Position numbers and translations under genes: made by a program
The notes under the pieces: generated by a model
What the model was told of the DNA's origin: nothing
The model's database searches: none
Seen by the model: only the letters and a program-made list of their open reading frames with translations
Shown: positions 1 to 7,510 of the stretch, in pieces
Layout: each line of letters begins with the position of its first letter
How positions within the stretch are numbered: position 1 is the first letter of the stretch
Origin: DATEPR01 sp036491115
Lineage (GTDB): Bacteria; Actinomycetota; Actinomycetes; Mycobacteriales; Pseudonocardiaceae
Assembly (NCBI GenBank): GCA_036491115.1
Contig: DASXCQ010000094.1
Location: forward strand, 1-64,000
Direction of reading: 5' to 3'
DNA length: 64,000 nucleotides

Positions 1-122
1 TCTTTGCCGCCGGCGTTGGGCAGCACCAGATGTGGGCGGCCCAGTTCATCCAGTACGAAAACCCGTACACCTGGCTCAACTCCGGCGGGGCCGGCACGAT
101 GGGCTACGCGGTGCCGGCGGCG
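1..122 (+). pseudogene. Fragment of a second acetolactate synthase large subunit, cut at a junction
   Basis: Read from base 3, this plus-strand stretch encodes about 40 residues of the ThDP-binding half of acetolactate synthase, including GVGQHQMWAAQF and WLNSGG. The same region of the minus-strand ilvB next door is similar but not identical: Ile-Gln-Tyr versus Ile-Ser-Tyr, and GGAGTMGY versus GGLGTMGF. It is therefore a different copy, and roughly 7 of 40 residues differ. Homology stops abruptly near base 122, where the DNA continues as the reverse complement of an ilvB 3' end. The rest of this gene, if it exists, lies left of the window. It looks like a chimeric or inverted join, not a working gene. 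Confidence 0.75.
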
Positions 123-1939
123 ACCATCGGCCACACCATGGCGTCCTCGTGCACGATGAAGTCCACCACGACCGGACGGTCGTTGATCTCGTTCGCCTTG
201 GCGATGACGGCGTCCAGTTCGTCGGCGGACTCGCAGCGCAGGCCGACGCAGCCCATCGCCTCGGAGAGCTTGACGAAGTCCGGCACCCGGGTGCCGCGGT
301 TCTGGATGGAGCCCACGCCCTGGGTGGAGCCGGGCACCGACTCGGCGCCGGAGTGCAGCACCGTGTTGGAGAACCGCTCGCCGTAGAAGAGGTGCTGCCA
401 CTGGCGGACCATGCCCAGGGCGCCGTTGTTGATGATGGCGACCTTGATCGGGATGTTGTTCAGCGCACAGGTCGTCAGTTCCTGATTGGTCATCTGGAAG
501 CAGCCGTCGCCGTCGATCGCCCACACCTGCGTGTCCTGTCGACCGAACTTCGCGCCCATCGCCGCGGGCACCGCGAAGCCCATCGTGCCCAGGCCGCCGG
601 AGTTCAGCCACGACCTCGGGTGCTCGTAGGAGATGAACTGCGCCGCCCACATCTGGTGCTGGCCGACACCGGCCGCGTACACCGCGTCCGGGCCGACGAG
701 GGCGCCGATCCGCTCGATCACGAACTGCGGGGACAGCGTGCCGTCCGCCGGCCACTCGTAGCCCAGCGGGAAGGTGCCCCGCCACTGGTCGCACTGCTGC
801 CACCACGGGCCCAGATCCGCGGGCTGCTCGCCGGTCCGGTCCGCCTTCACGGCCGCGATCAGCTCGATCAGGATCTCCTTGCAGTCACCGACGATGGGCA
901 CGTCGGCGTGCCGGTTCTTGGAGATCTCGGCCGGGTCGATGTCGGCGTGCACGATCTTGGCGTCCGGCGCGAACGACGAGAGCTGGCCGGTGACGCGGTC
1001 GTCGAACCGGGCGCCCAGCGCGACCAGCAGGTCGGCCCGCTGCATCGCGGCGACGGCCGCCACCGAGCCGTGCATGCCGGGCATGCCCAGGTGCAGCTGG
1101 TGCGAGTCGGGGAACGCTCCCCTGGCCATCAGCGTGGTGACCACCGGGATGCCGGTCAGCTCGGCCAGTTCACGCAGCTGCTCGGACGCGTCGGCCCGCA
1201 CCACGCCGCCGCCGACGTAGAGCACCGGCCGGTGGGCGGCGCAGATCAGCTTGGCCGCCTCCCTGACCTGCTTGCCGTGCGGGCGGGTGGTGGGCCGGTA
1301 GCCGGGCAGCCGCAGTTCCGGCGGCCAGCTGAACGGCGCCATGTTCTGCAGCACGTCCTTGGGCACGTCGATCAGCACCGGGCCGGGTCGGCCGGTGGAC
1401 GCCAGGTGGAATGCCTCGGCGACCGTCCTCGGGATCTCCGCCGGATCGGTGACCAGGAAGTTGTGCTTGGTGATCGGCATCGTGATGCCGCAGATGTCGG
1501 CCTCCTGGAAGCCGTCCGTGCCGATCAGCGGCTGCGCCACCTGACCGGTGATCGCGACCACGGGCACCGAGTCCATGTAGGCGTCGGCCAGCGGCGTCAC
1601 CAGGTTGGTCGCACCCGGACCGGAGGTCGCCACGCAGACGCCGACCTTGCCGGTGGCCTGGGCGTAGCCGGTGGCCGCGTGGCCGGCGCCCTGCTCGTGC
1701 CGGACCAGCACGTGCCGCACCTTGGTGGAGTCCAGCAGCGCGTCGTACGCCGGCATGATGGCGCCGCCGGGAATGCCGAACACGACCTCACAGCCGACCG
1801 ATTCGAGGGATCGAACGAGCGACTGGGCGCCGGTCAGCCGTACCGGTGCGCCCGCGGGCGGCGCGGGCTTCGGCCGGGTGCCGGCCGGCGGGTGGGGCAC
1901 CCCGGGTGGTGGGGTGGGCCGTGGCGTAGCGCTGGTCAT
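104..1939 (-). CDS. ilvB: Acetolactate synthase large subunit, C-terminus cut by junction
   Basis: This enzyme condenses two pyruvates to acetolactate, or pyruvate with 2-oxobutyrate, in the first common step of valine, leucine and isoleucine synthesis. It acts in the cytoplasm with ThDP, Mg and FAD. The 611 residues show a Pro-rich N-terminal extension, the activating Glu near residue 82 (RHEQGAGH), and the ThDP motif starting GDG near 477 and ending Asn-Asn. The start is the ATG at 1939. The in-frame ATG upstream lies inside the attenuator. The family normally continues about 20 residues after MVAAGT, but here the frame ends at once at the chimeric edge. The usual partners ilvN and ilvC are not in the window. 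The last codon is probably not native. Confidence 0.93.
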   Translation of the reverse strand: MTSATPRPTPPPGVPHPPAGTRPKPAPPAGAPVRLTGAQSLVRSLESVGCEVVFGIPGGAIMPAYDALLDSTKVRHVLVRHEQGAGHAATGYAQATGKVGVCVATSGPGATNLVTPLADAYMDSVPVVAITGQVAQPLIGTDGFQEADICGITMPITKHNFLVTDPAEIPRTVAEAFHLASTGRPGPVLIDVPKDVLQNMAPFSWPPELRLPGYRPTTRPHGKQVREAAKLICAAHRPVLYVGGGVVRADASEQLRELAELTGIPVVTTLMARGAFPDSHQLHLGMPGMHGSVAAVAAMQRADLLVALGARFDDRVTGQLSSFAPDAKIVHADIDPAEISKNRHADVPIVGDCKEILIELIAAVKADRTGEQPADLGPWWQQCDQWRGTFPLGYEWPADGTLSPQFVIERIGALVGPDAVYAAGVGQHQMWAAQFISYEHPRSWLNSGGLGTMGFAVPAAMGAKFGRQDTQVWAIDGDGCFQMTNQELTTCALNNIPIKVAIINNGALGMVRQWQHLFYGERFSNTVLHSGAESVPGSTQGVGSIQNRGTRVPDFVKLSEAMGCVGLRCESADELDAVIAKANEINDRPVVVDFIVHEDAMVWPMVAAGTA

Positions 1940-1988
1940 CGGTTTCGCCTCGCGGTCTTGGTCGAGATCCTGTCGCTGTCCGGGCAAC

Positions 1989-2024
1989 AAAAAACCCCCG
2001 CCGACCATGGTGGCCGCACGAGGG
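1989..2024 (-). terminator. Transcription attenuator in the ilvB leader
   Basis: On the minus strand CCCTCG pairs with CGGGGG across a GC-rich interior and is followed directly by six T residues, 50 bases before the ilvB start. This is an intrinsic terminator inside the leader, downstream of a short peptide rich in branched-chain codons. That is the classic arrangement for ribosome-mediated attenuation. Confidence 0.75.
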
Positions 2025-2049
2025 TAGCGCGTCGATGCCTCGCTGTTCG

Positions 2050-2097
2050 TCAGGCTTCGACGCGCCCTTGAAGTACGAGAATGTCGAGGGAACGCAC
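2050..2097 (-). CDS. ilvB leader peptide, 15 residues
   Basis: A GTG-started frame encodes VRSLDILVLQGRVEA and stops 26 bases before the terminator hairpin. It places Ile, Leu, Val and Leu codons in a row, followed by another Val. Actinobacterial ilvB leaders of the type ending ILVL-G-RV are known. When charged branched-chain tRNAs are scarce, ribosome stalling on these codons should prevent the terminator from forming. The GTG sits 7 bases after the -10 hexamer, so the leader mRNA probably has no 5' untranslated region. Confidence 0.7.
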   Translation of the reverse strand: MRSLDILVLQGRVEA

Positions 2098-2104
2098 GAC
2101 GGCG

Positions 2105-2134
2105 ACGCTAGTGCGCAGCGAGGGCGAGAGTCAA
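2105..2134 (-). promoter_or_regulatory. ilvB promoter
   Basis: The minus strand has TTGACT at 2134-2129 and TAGCGT at 2110-2105, separated by 18 bases. This is a good housekeeping-sigma match. The predicted start point falls at or next to the leader peptide GTG. Confidence 0.65.
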
Positions 2135-2219
2135 CTGTGCGAGACGTCGCTCTCGCATGGTGGACGCCAACGGGTGACCCGCCGCGACCGGCGGCGCGGC
2201 CGAAGGGCACCATCAGGGT

Positions 2220-2747
2220 GTGTCCGAGGAGACCACCGAATCCGTGCCGGACGACGTCGACACCGAACCCGGCACCGAGCCCGGCACGACGGATGACGCG
2301 CCGGCCGACATCGACCCGGCCGCCGAGTCACCCGAGCCCCCTGCCGAAGCGCCCGTCGTGCCCGTCGTGCCGCGCCGGCTGGTCTTCCGGGTGCCCGGGT
2401 CCGCCTACGTGGTGATCGCCTTCATGGCGCTGTGCGTCTCGTTCGTCGCGGTGGCCTCGCCCTACGCCACGCTGGTCTACCTGCTGCCGCTGGCCGCGGT
2501 CATCTGGGTGGCCCGCACCAGGACCGAGGTGGACGCCGACCGGCTGGTGGTCCGCACCGTGCTGTTCCGCACCGTCCTGCCCTGGTCGACGGTGGCGTCG
2601 CTGCGCGTGGCCGAGCGGGGCTGGATACGCGCGGTGCGCACCGACGGCGGCGAAGTCGCGCTGCCGTCGGTGCGCACCAGGCACCTACCCGCTCTCGCGT
2701 TGATCAGCGGCGGCCGGCTGACCGATCCGACCGCCGGCCAGTCCTAG
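2220..2747 (+). CDS. Membrane-anchored PH-like domain protein (CFP-6/Rv3004-like)
   Basis: This 175-residue protein has an acidic, Pro-rich N-terminal tail (about 1-50), two hydrophobic segments (about 60-100) and a C-terminal bacterial PH-like fold (about 100-165). The family is a small conserved actinobacterial membrane protein that sits next to ilvB, as Rv3004 does in M. tuberculosis; its biochemical role is unknown. The start is GTG at 2220. A CACCAT hexamer lies six bases upstream, suggesting a leaderless transcript. It is divergent from ilvB. Its stop codon overlaps that of the convergent secreted peptidase (shared CTAG). Confidence 0.8.
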   Translation: MSEETTESVPDDVDTEPGTEPGTTDDAPADIDPAAESPEPPAEAPVVPVVPRRLVFRVPGSAYVVIAFMALCVSFVAVASPYATLVYLLPLAAVIWVARTRTEVDADRLVVRTVLFRTVLPWSTVASLRVAERGWIRAVRTDGGEVALPSVRTRHLPALALISGGRLTDPTAGQS

Positions 2748-3493
2748 GGACCTGTGTAGGTCACCGAGAAGCTGTTGCCACCGGTGGGGGCGGACGGTGT
2801 CGAGTAGGTCGTCGAGCCCTGGACCAGCAGGATTTCCTGGGCGGTGGTCAGGTTCGGGTTCGCGCCGTTCGCGGTCAGGGAGTTGAACGTGAACGTGCTG
2901 AACCGCGGCGGCGCGCCGATCACGCCGTTGACCTGGGTGGCTTCCTCGATCCACTCCGCGGACGTGCCGGCACCCCGGTAGGTCTTGTTGGAGTTGAACG
3001 CCACACCGGTCGTGTTGTCGGTGAGCTTGATGTTCCACGTGGTGCCACTGACCTTGCTGATGGTGGCGGTCATCGAGTCACCGGGGTGGATCGTCATGCC
3101 GGTGATCACCGTCTCCGCCGCCGGCAGGATTTCCCACCACGCGTCGTAGCTGGCCCTGCCGTTGACGACGTCGGCCTCGGTGCCGGTCTGGATCAGGTTC
3201 GAGTTGCTGAACCCGTCGATGCCGGCCCACTGCGACGAGAAGTGGCTGCCCGTGCCGGACACCGTCGGGACCGTCCAGTGACCACTGACCGTGGTGAACG
3301 TGCCGGTCTTGGCGTAGCCGGACCAGTTGCTGGACTGGGAGACCGACTTCACGTGACCGAAGTGGGTGATGGTGTGGTTGGCCGCATTGGTCGCGGCAAC
3401 CGCGCCACCGGCGGCCAGACCGGGCAGCACGGCGAGCGCCAGGCCCGCCGTCGCACCGGCGATCGCAATGGAACGCAGGGATTTGATGCCCAT
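2744..3493 (-). CDS. Secreted G1-family (eqolisin-type) glutamic peptidase
   Basis: This 249-residue exported protein has a signal peptide (basic Lys/Arg, then hydrophobic residues 8-30, cleavage near AVAA). The mature part is a beta-rich domain starting SSNWSGY. Eqolisins hydrolyse peptides at acid pH with a Gln/Glu pair. The matching residues here are Gln102 in LIQTGTEAD and Glu180 in SAEWIEEA, and QWAGIDG fits the family core. Start ATG 3493 has AGAAAGG seven bases upstream. An upstream in-frame ATG would add 51 Cys-rich residues and is unlikely. The best-studied members are fungal. Bacterial homologues are often annotated only as hypothetical. Confidence 0.8.
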   Translation of the reverse strand: MGIKSLRSIAIAGATAGLALAVLPGLAAGGAVAATNAANHTITHFGHVKSVSQSSNWSGYAKTGTFTTVSGHWTVPTVSGTGSHFSSQWAGIDGFSNSNLIQTGTEADVVNGRASYDAWWEILPAAETVITGMTIHPGDSMTATISKVSGTTWNIKLTDNTTGVAFNSNKTYRGAGTSAEWIEEATQVNGVIGAPPRFSTFTFNSLTANGANPNLTTAQEILLVQGSTTYSTPSAPTGGNSFSVTYTGP

Positions 3494-3639
3494 CGGGTAC
3501 CTTTCTGGGTAATGGCACGTGCGATATGCCCTCGATCGACACGTGCTGGTAACCGGGCCCGGTGCGGCCGGGTCGCCACACCGCTGCGCTGATTTTGTGT
3601 GACATTCTGAGCTGCGGCAAGACCCTTCACTCAAGTAGA

Positions 3640-3675
3640 CGCGCATTCACAGGAAATTGTTTGTGTGAATGCGCG
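3640..3675. promoter_or_regulatory. 12-bp inverted repeat in the peptidase-ilvD divergent gap
   Basis: The 305-base gap 3494-3798 holds CGCGCATTCACA (3640-3651) and its perfect reverse complement (3664-3675) around an AT-rich 12-base spacer. It is followed by two direct copies of GTTAATG (3687 and 3697). There is no T-run and no gene ends here, so an operator is more likely than a terminator. The gap also carries a TAGCCT hexamer at 3758 that could serve ilvD. Confidence 0.5.
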
Positions 3676-3798
3676 GCAGTAACAGAGTTAATGCCTGTTA
3701 ATGGGCCCACGCGGAGTGGTCGCATACCGTCCGGCCTGGACGATCGACCGGCCGGAGTAGCCTGGTAGTCGCCCTGTCGCAACGTCCTTGGAGGGGCC

Positions 3799-5643
3799 GT
3801 GCCCCAGCTCCGCTCCCGCACCACCACCCACGGCCGCAACGCCGCGGGGGCCCGCGCCCTCTGGCGGGCCACCGGCATGACGGACAGTGACTTCGGCCGG
3901 CCGATCGTGGCGATCGCGAATTCGTACACCCAGTTCGTGCCCGGTCACGTGCACCTGCGCGACCTCGGTGAGCTGGTGGCCGGTGCGGTGCGCGAGGCGG
4001 GCGGCGTGGCCAGGGAGTTCCACACCATCGCGGTGGACGACGGGATCGCGATGGGACACAGCGGGATGCTCTACTCCCTGCCGTCCCGCGAGATCATCGC
4101 CGACTCGGTGGAGTACATGGTCAACGCGCACCAGGCGGACGCGCTGGTGTGCATCTCCAACTGCGACAAGATCACCCCGGGCATGCTGAACGCGGCGCTG
4201 CGGCTGAACATCCCCACGGTGTTCGTGTCCGGCGGTCCGATGGAGGCCGGCAAGGCCGTCGTGGTGGACGGCGTCGCGCAGGCCCCGACCGACCTGATCA
4301 CCGCGATCTCGGCGTCGGCCAGCCCGTCCGTCGACGACGAGGGGCTCACCCTGGTCGAGCAGTCGGCCTGCCCGACCTGTGGTTCCTGCTCGGGCATGTT
4401 CACCGCGAACTCGATGAACTGCCTCACCGAGGCGCTCGGGCTGGCGCTGCCCGGCAACGGCTCCACGCTGGCCACCCACGCCGCCCGCCGGGACCTGTTC
4501 CTGGCCGCCGGCCGGACCGTGGTCGAGCTGGCCCAACGGTGGTACGACAAGGACGACGAGTCGGCCCTGCCCCGGCGGATCGCCACGCGGGCCGCGTTCG
4601 GCAACGCGATGGCACTGGACATGGCGATGGGCGGCTCCACGAACACGGTGCTGCACATCCTGGCCGCCGCGCACGAGGCCGAGGTGGACTTCACCCAGGA
4701 GGACATCGACGCGATCAGCCGCCGGGTGGCGTGCGTGTGCAAGGTCGCGCCGAACTCCAACTACCACATGGAGGACGTGCACCGGGCCGGTGGCATCCCG
4801 GCCATCCTGGGCGAACTGAACCGGGCCGGCCTGCTGGACCGGGACGTGCACTCGGTGCACAGCCCGACATTGGAGCAGTGGCTGGCCGAGTGGGACGTGC
4901 GCGCGCCGTCGCCGAGCGAGCAGGCCGTGGAGCTGTTCCACGCCGCTCCCGGCGGGGTGCGCACCACGCAGGCGTTCTCCACCACGAACCGCTGGTCCAG
5001 CCTGGACACCGACGCGACGGCGGGCTGCATCCGGGACGTGGCGCACGCCTACACGGCCGAGGGCGGCCTGATGGTGCTGCACGGCAACCTGGCCGAGGAG
5101 GGCGCGATCATCAAGGCGGCCGGCGTGGACGAGGAGCTGTGGCGGTTCACCGGCCGGGCCAAGGTGGTGGAGAGCCAGGAGCAGGCGGTGTCGGCGATCC
5201 TGGGCAAGCAGATCGAGCCCGGTGACGTGGTCGTGGTGCGCTACGAGGGTCCGGCGGGAGGTCCGGGGATGCAGGAGATGTTGCATCCGACGGCGTTCCT
5301 CAAGGGAGCCGGGCTCGGCCAGAAGTGCGCGCTGATCACCGACGGCCGGTTCTCCGGCGGCACGTCCGGCCTCGCGGTCGGCCACATCTCGCCCGAGGCG
5401 GCGGCAGGCGGCACGATCGCGCTGGTCCAGGACGGTGACGAGATCCTGATCGACGTGCCGGAGCGGAAGCTGGAACTGCTCGTCGACCGGGCCGTGCTGG
5501 CCGAGCGGCGGGCCAAGATGGAGGCCAGCGAGCGGCCATGGCAGCCGATCGACCGGGTGCGCCCGGTCAGCGCCGCCCTGCGGGCCTACGCGCGGATGGC
5601 CACGTCGGCGGCCACCGGCGCGGTCCGCGACGTGGACAAGTAG
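3799..5643 (+). CDS. ilvD: Dihydroxy-acid dehydratase
   Basis: This enzyme dehydrates 2,3-dihydroxy-isovalerate and 2,3-dihydroxy-3-methylvalerate to the 2-oxo acids, the third step of valine and isoleucine synthesis. At 614 residues it is full length for the IlvD/Edd family. Iron-sulfur cluster cysteines are visible in NCDKITPGM and CPTCGSCSGMF, and the C-terminal GGTSG region is present. The GTG start at 3799 has GGAGGGG a few bases upstream. It is transcribed alone, followed by a strong hairpin. It lies 1.9 kb from ilvB but is not in the same operon, and it has no branched-chain leader peptide. Confidence 0.97.
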   Translation: MPQLRSRTTTHGRNAAGARALWRATGMTDSDFGRPIVAIANSYTQFVPGHVHLRDLGELVAGAVREAGGVAREFHTIAVDDGIAMGHSGMLYSLPSREIIADSVEYMVNAHQADALVCISNCDKITPGMLNAALRLNIPTVFVSGGPMEAGKAVVVDGVAQAPTDLITAISASASPSVDDEGLTLVEQSACPTCGSCSGMFTANSMNCLTEALGLALPGNGSTLATHAARRDLFLAAGRTVVELAQRWYDKDDESALPRRIATRAAFGNAMALDMAMGGSTNTVLHILAAAHEAEVDFTQEDIDAISRRVACVCKVAPNSNYHMEDVHRAGGIPAILGELNRAGLLDRDVHSVHSPTLEQWLAEWDVRAPSPSEQAVELFHAAPGGVRTTQAFSTTNRWSSLDTDATAGCIRDVAHAYTAEGGLMVLHGNLAEEGAIIKAAGVDEELWRFTGRAKVVESQEQAVSAILGKQIEPGDVVVVRYEGPAGGPGMQEMLHPTAFLKGAGLGQKCALITDGRFSGGTSGLAVGHISPEAAAGGTIALVQDGDEILIDVPERKLELLVDRAVLAERRAKMEASERPWQPIDRVRPVSAALRAYARMATSAATGAVRDVDK

Positions 5644-5650
5644 TCGCGGT

Positions 5651-5680
5651 GTGGGGCGGGTCCGGGCAGGCCCGCCCCAC
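5651..5680. terminator. Bidirectional hairpin between ilvD and doxX
   Basis: GTGGGGCGGG (5651-5660) and its reverse complement (5671-5680) form a 10-bp GC stem with a 10-base loop. It sits eight bases after the ilvD stop and just past the convergent DoxX stop. It lacks a T-run, as is common in GC-rich actinomycetes. Confidence 0.6.
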
Positions 5681-5686
5681 CAGCGA

Positions 5687-6406
5687 TCAGTGGTCGCGAA
5701 GGACGAAGAGGAACAGCACCGACGCGGCGGCGGCCAGGAACAGGAAGATGAAGCCGTTCAACCCCGGTCGCCGGAACCACGGCGCCGGGCGGTCCAGCGA
5801 TACCCGGCCTGGGCCGGTGAACAGCAGCGCGAACGCGGCTCCGCCCAGCGCCACTTCCAGTTCGACTCCGCCGGGTGCGAAGAACCCGTGGTGGTACTGC
5901 AGGAAGACGACGTTGGCCAGCAGCCCGAGCAGGGCGGCGGAGGCCAGCGGGGTGAACAGGCCGACGACCACCAGCGCGCCACCGACGAGTTCGGTGATGC
6001 CGGCGATCCAGGCCAGGACGTGCGGGTCGGTGTAGCCGCTGACCCGGATGAAGTCGATGAGCGCGGTGAACCCGGTCCCGTGGAACAGACCGAACAGGTG
6101 CCGCAGCCCGTGGCCGACGAAGATGCCACCGAGCACGAGCCGCAGCACCAGCAGGCCGAAGTCGGCGTTGCCGCGCCACTGCACGGTTCTGAGCTGGTCG
6201 TCCTCGTCGAAGGGTGAAGGTCCGAAGGTGGCGGGGCCACCACTCGGCTGGATGACTGAGGTGTTGTCGCCGCCGGTGTAGCCGAACTCGTCGTCCGGAT
6301 CGAACGTGGACGATGGGTCACGACCAGCGGCGTTGTACGTCGAACTGCTGCTCGTCTCGGCTTTCCGACCGGAAAGGAACAGACCGTCGTCGGAGTACGT
6401 GCTCAC
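5687..6406 (-). CDS. DoxX-family integral membrane protein (Rv3005c-like)
   Basis: The protein has 239 residues: a hydrophilic Ser/Asp-rich N-terminal 75 residues, then a DoxX domain with four predicted membrane helices (about 82-220). In M. tuberculosis the syntenic DoxX works with superoxide dismutase SodA and a thiosulfate sulfurtransferase in a membrane-associated oxidoreductase complex. A similar role here is inferred only from synteny. The start is GTG 6406. On the minus strand a TACCCT hexamer ends seven bases upstream, so the mRNA is probably leaderless. A 6-bp inverted repeat (CGTGTC/GACACG, 6427-6446) lies just upstream of that hexamer and could bind a regulator. Confidence 0.85.
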   Translation of the reverse strand: MSTYSDDGLFLSGRKAETSSSSTYNAAGRDPSSTFDPDDEFGYTGGDNTSVIQPSGGPATFGPSPFDEDDQLRTVQWRGNADFGLLVLRLVLGGIFVGHGLRHLFGLFHGTGFTALIDFIRVSGYTDPHVLAWIAGITELVGGALVVVGLFTPLASAALLGLLANVVFLQYHHGFFAPGGVELEVALGGAAFALLFTGPGRVSLDRPAPWFRRPGLNGFIFLFLAAAASVLFLFVLRDH

Positions 6407-6529
6407 GCGCGGCAGGGTACGTGATTCGTGTCACCAAAGCGACACGTTCGGGTGATATCTCTGGCCCGGTCATCTGCCGGACTCGCCTGACCTGCGGGCT
6501 TGTGTCACGAATGCGAGATCGATCACGGT

Positions 6530-7447
6530 TCAGTACTCGCCGTGCACCAGGTTCCTCGGCTGTTCGCCCTTCGCGTAGCGGGCGATCTCGCTCGCCGCGA
6601 CCCCCCACGCCCGCTGCGCGCCACCCCGGCAGGAGCCGCCGACGTGCGGGGTGAGGAACAGGCCGTCGACGGTCCACAGTGGATGATCGGGCGGGAGCGG
6701 TTCCGGGTCGGTGACGTCGAGAATCGCCCGCAGGCGGCCGGTGCTCAGCTCGGCCAGCAACGCGTCGGTGTCCACCACCGGGCCGCGCGCCGCGTTGACC
6801 AGGACGGCGCCGTCCGGCATCGCGGCCAGGAACCGCGCGTCCACCATGCCCCTGGTCTGGCTGGTCAGCGGCACCATCAGCACCACGGCGTCGTGTTCGC
6901 CCAGCAGACTCGGCAGGACGTCGATGCCGAACACCCCGCCCCTGGCGTGCCGGCCGACCAGGGTCGTCCGCGCCACGTCGAACGGCGCCAGGCGGCGGGC
7001 CAACTGGTCACCGAGATCCCCCGCGCCCACGATGAGCACCCGCTTGTCCTGCAAGGTGTCCGTGGAGTGGAAGTCCCACTCGTGGCGGGCCTGCGCGGCG
7101 ATCAGCCGGGGGAAGTCCCGGTACACCGCGAGCAGCCCGGCGACCACCCACTCCGCCGTGCTGCCGCCGTGCGCGCCCCGGCAGGTGGACAGCAGGACGC
7201 CGTCGGGCACCCTGCCGATCCAGTTCTCGGCGCCCGCCGACAGCAGCTGGACGTACTCCAGCTCGGGCAGGCCGGCCAGCAGGCGCGGCACGTCGTCGCG
7301 GGCCAGGAAGCCGGGTACCAACACCTGGGCGGACGCGGCGTCCGCCGGCCAGTCCTGGCCGGCCTGATAGCGCACGGGCACCACGCCATCCACACCGGAC
7401 AGCGCGGTGATGCCGTTGTCGTCGGGAACCAACACCGAGATAGTCAC
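6530..7447 (-). CDS. D-isomer-specific 2-hydroxyacid dehydrogenase
   Basis: This NAD(P)-dependent dehydrogenase would interconvert a 2-hydroxy acid and a 2-oxo acid; the substrate cannot be read from sequence. The 305 residues contain a split N-terminal catalytic domain, a Rossmann motif VGAGDLG near 145-151, the Arg of NAARGPVV, an Asp-Pro-Glu segment (DVTDPEP) and the active-site His in LTPHVGGS. Start choice: TACCGT lies exactly six bases before GTG 7447, implying a leaderless start there. ATG 7453 would almost touch the -10 element. It diverges from an alpha/beta hydrolase. The same position in mycobacteria holds an oxidoreductase (Rv3007c), but of a different family as I recall. Confidence 0.85.
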   Translation of the reverse strand: MTISVLVPDDNGITALSGVDGVVPVRYQAGQDWPADAASAQVLVPGFLARDDVPRLLAGLPELEYVQLLSAGAENWIGRVPDGVLLSTCRGAHGGSTAEWVVAGLLAVYRDFPRLIAAQARHEWDFHSTDTLQDKRVLIVGAGDLGDQLARRLAPFDVARTTLVGRHARGGVFGIDVLPSLLGEHDAVVLMVPLTSQTRGMVDARFLAAMPDGAVLVNAARGPVVDTDALLAELSTGRLRAILDVTDPEPLPPDHPLWTVDGLFLTPHVGGSCRGGAQRAWGVAASEIARYAKGEQPRNLVHGEY

Positions 7448-7510
7448 GCGCATACGGTAAGCACTCCGGGCAGAGCGGCGCTGCGACCCGTGGTGCGGCA
7501 CACTTTTACA

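Noticed and set aside
2108..2158. Alternative ilvB leader peptide of 16 residues beginning MRERRLAQ with four Leu codons
   Set aside because: It overlaps the -35 and -10 elements of the ilvB promoter and would not be transcribed from it. The 2050-2097 frame has Ile, Leu and Val codons together.
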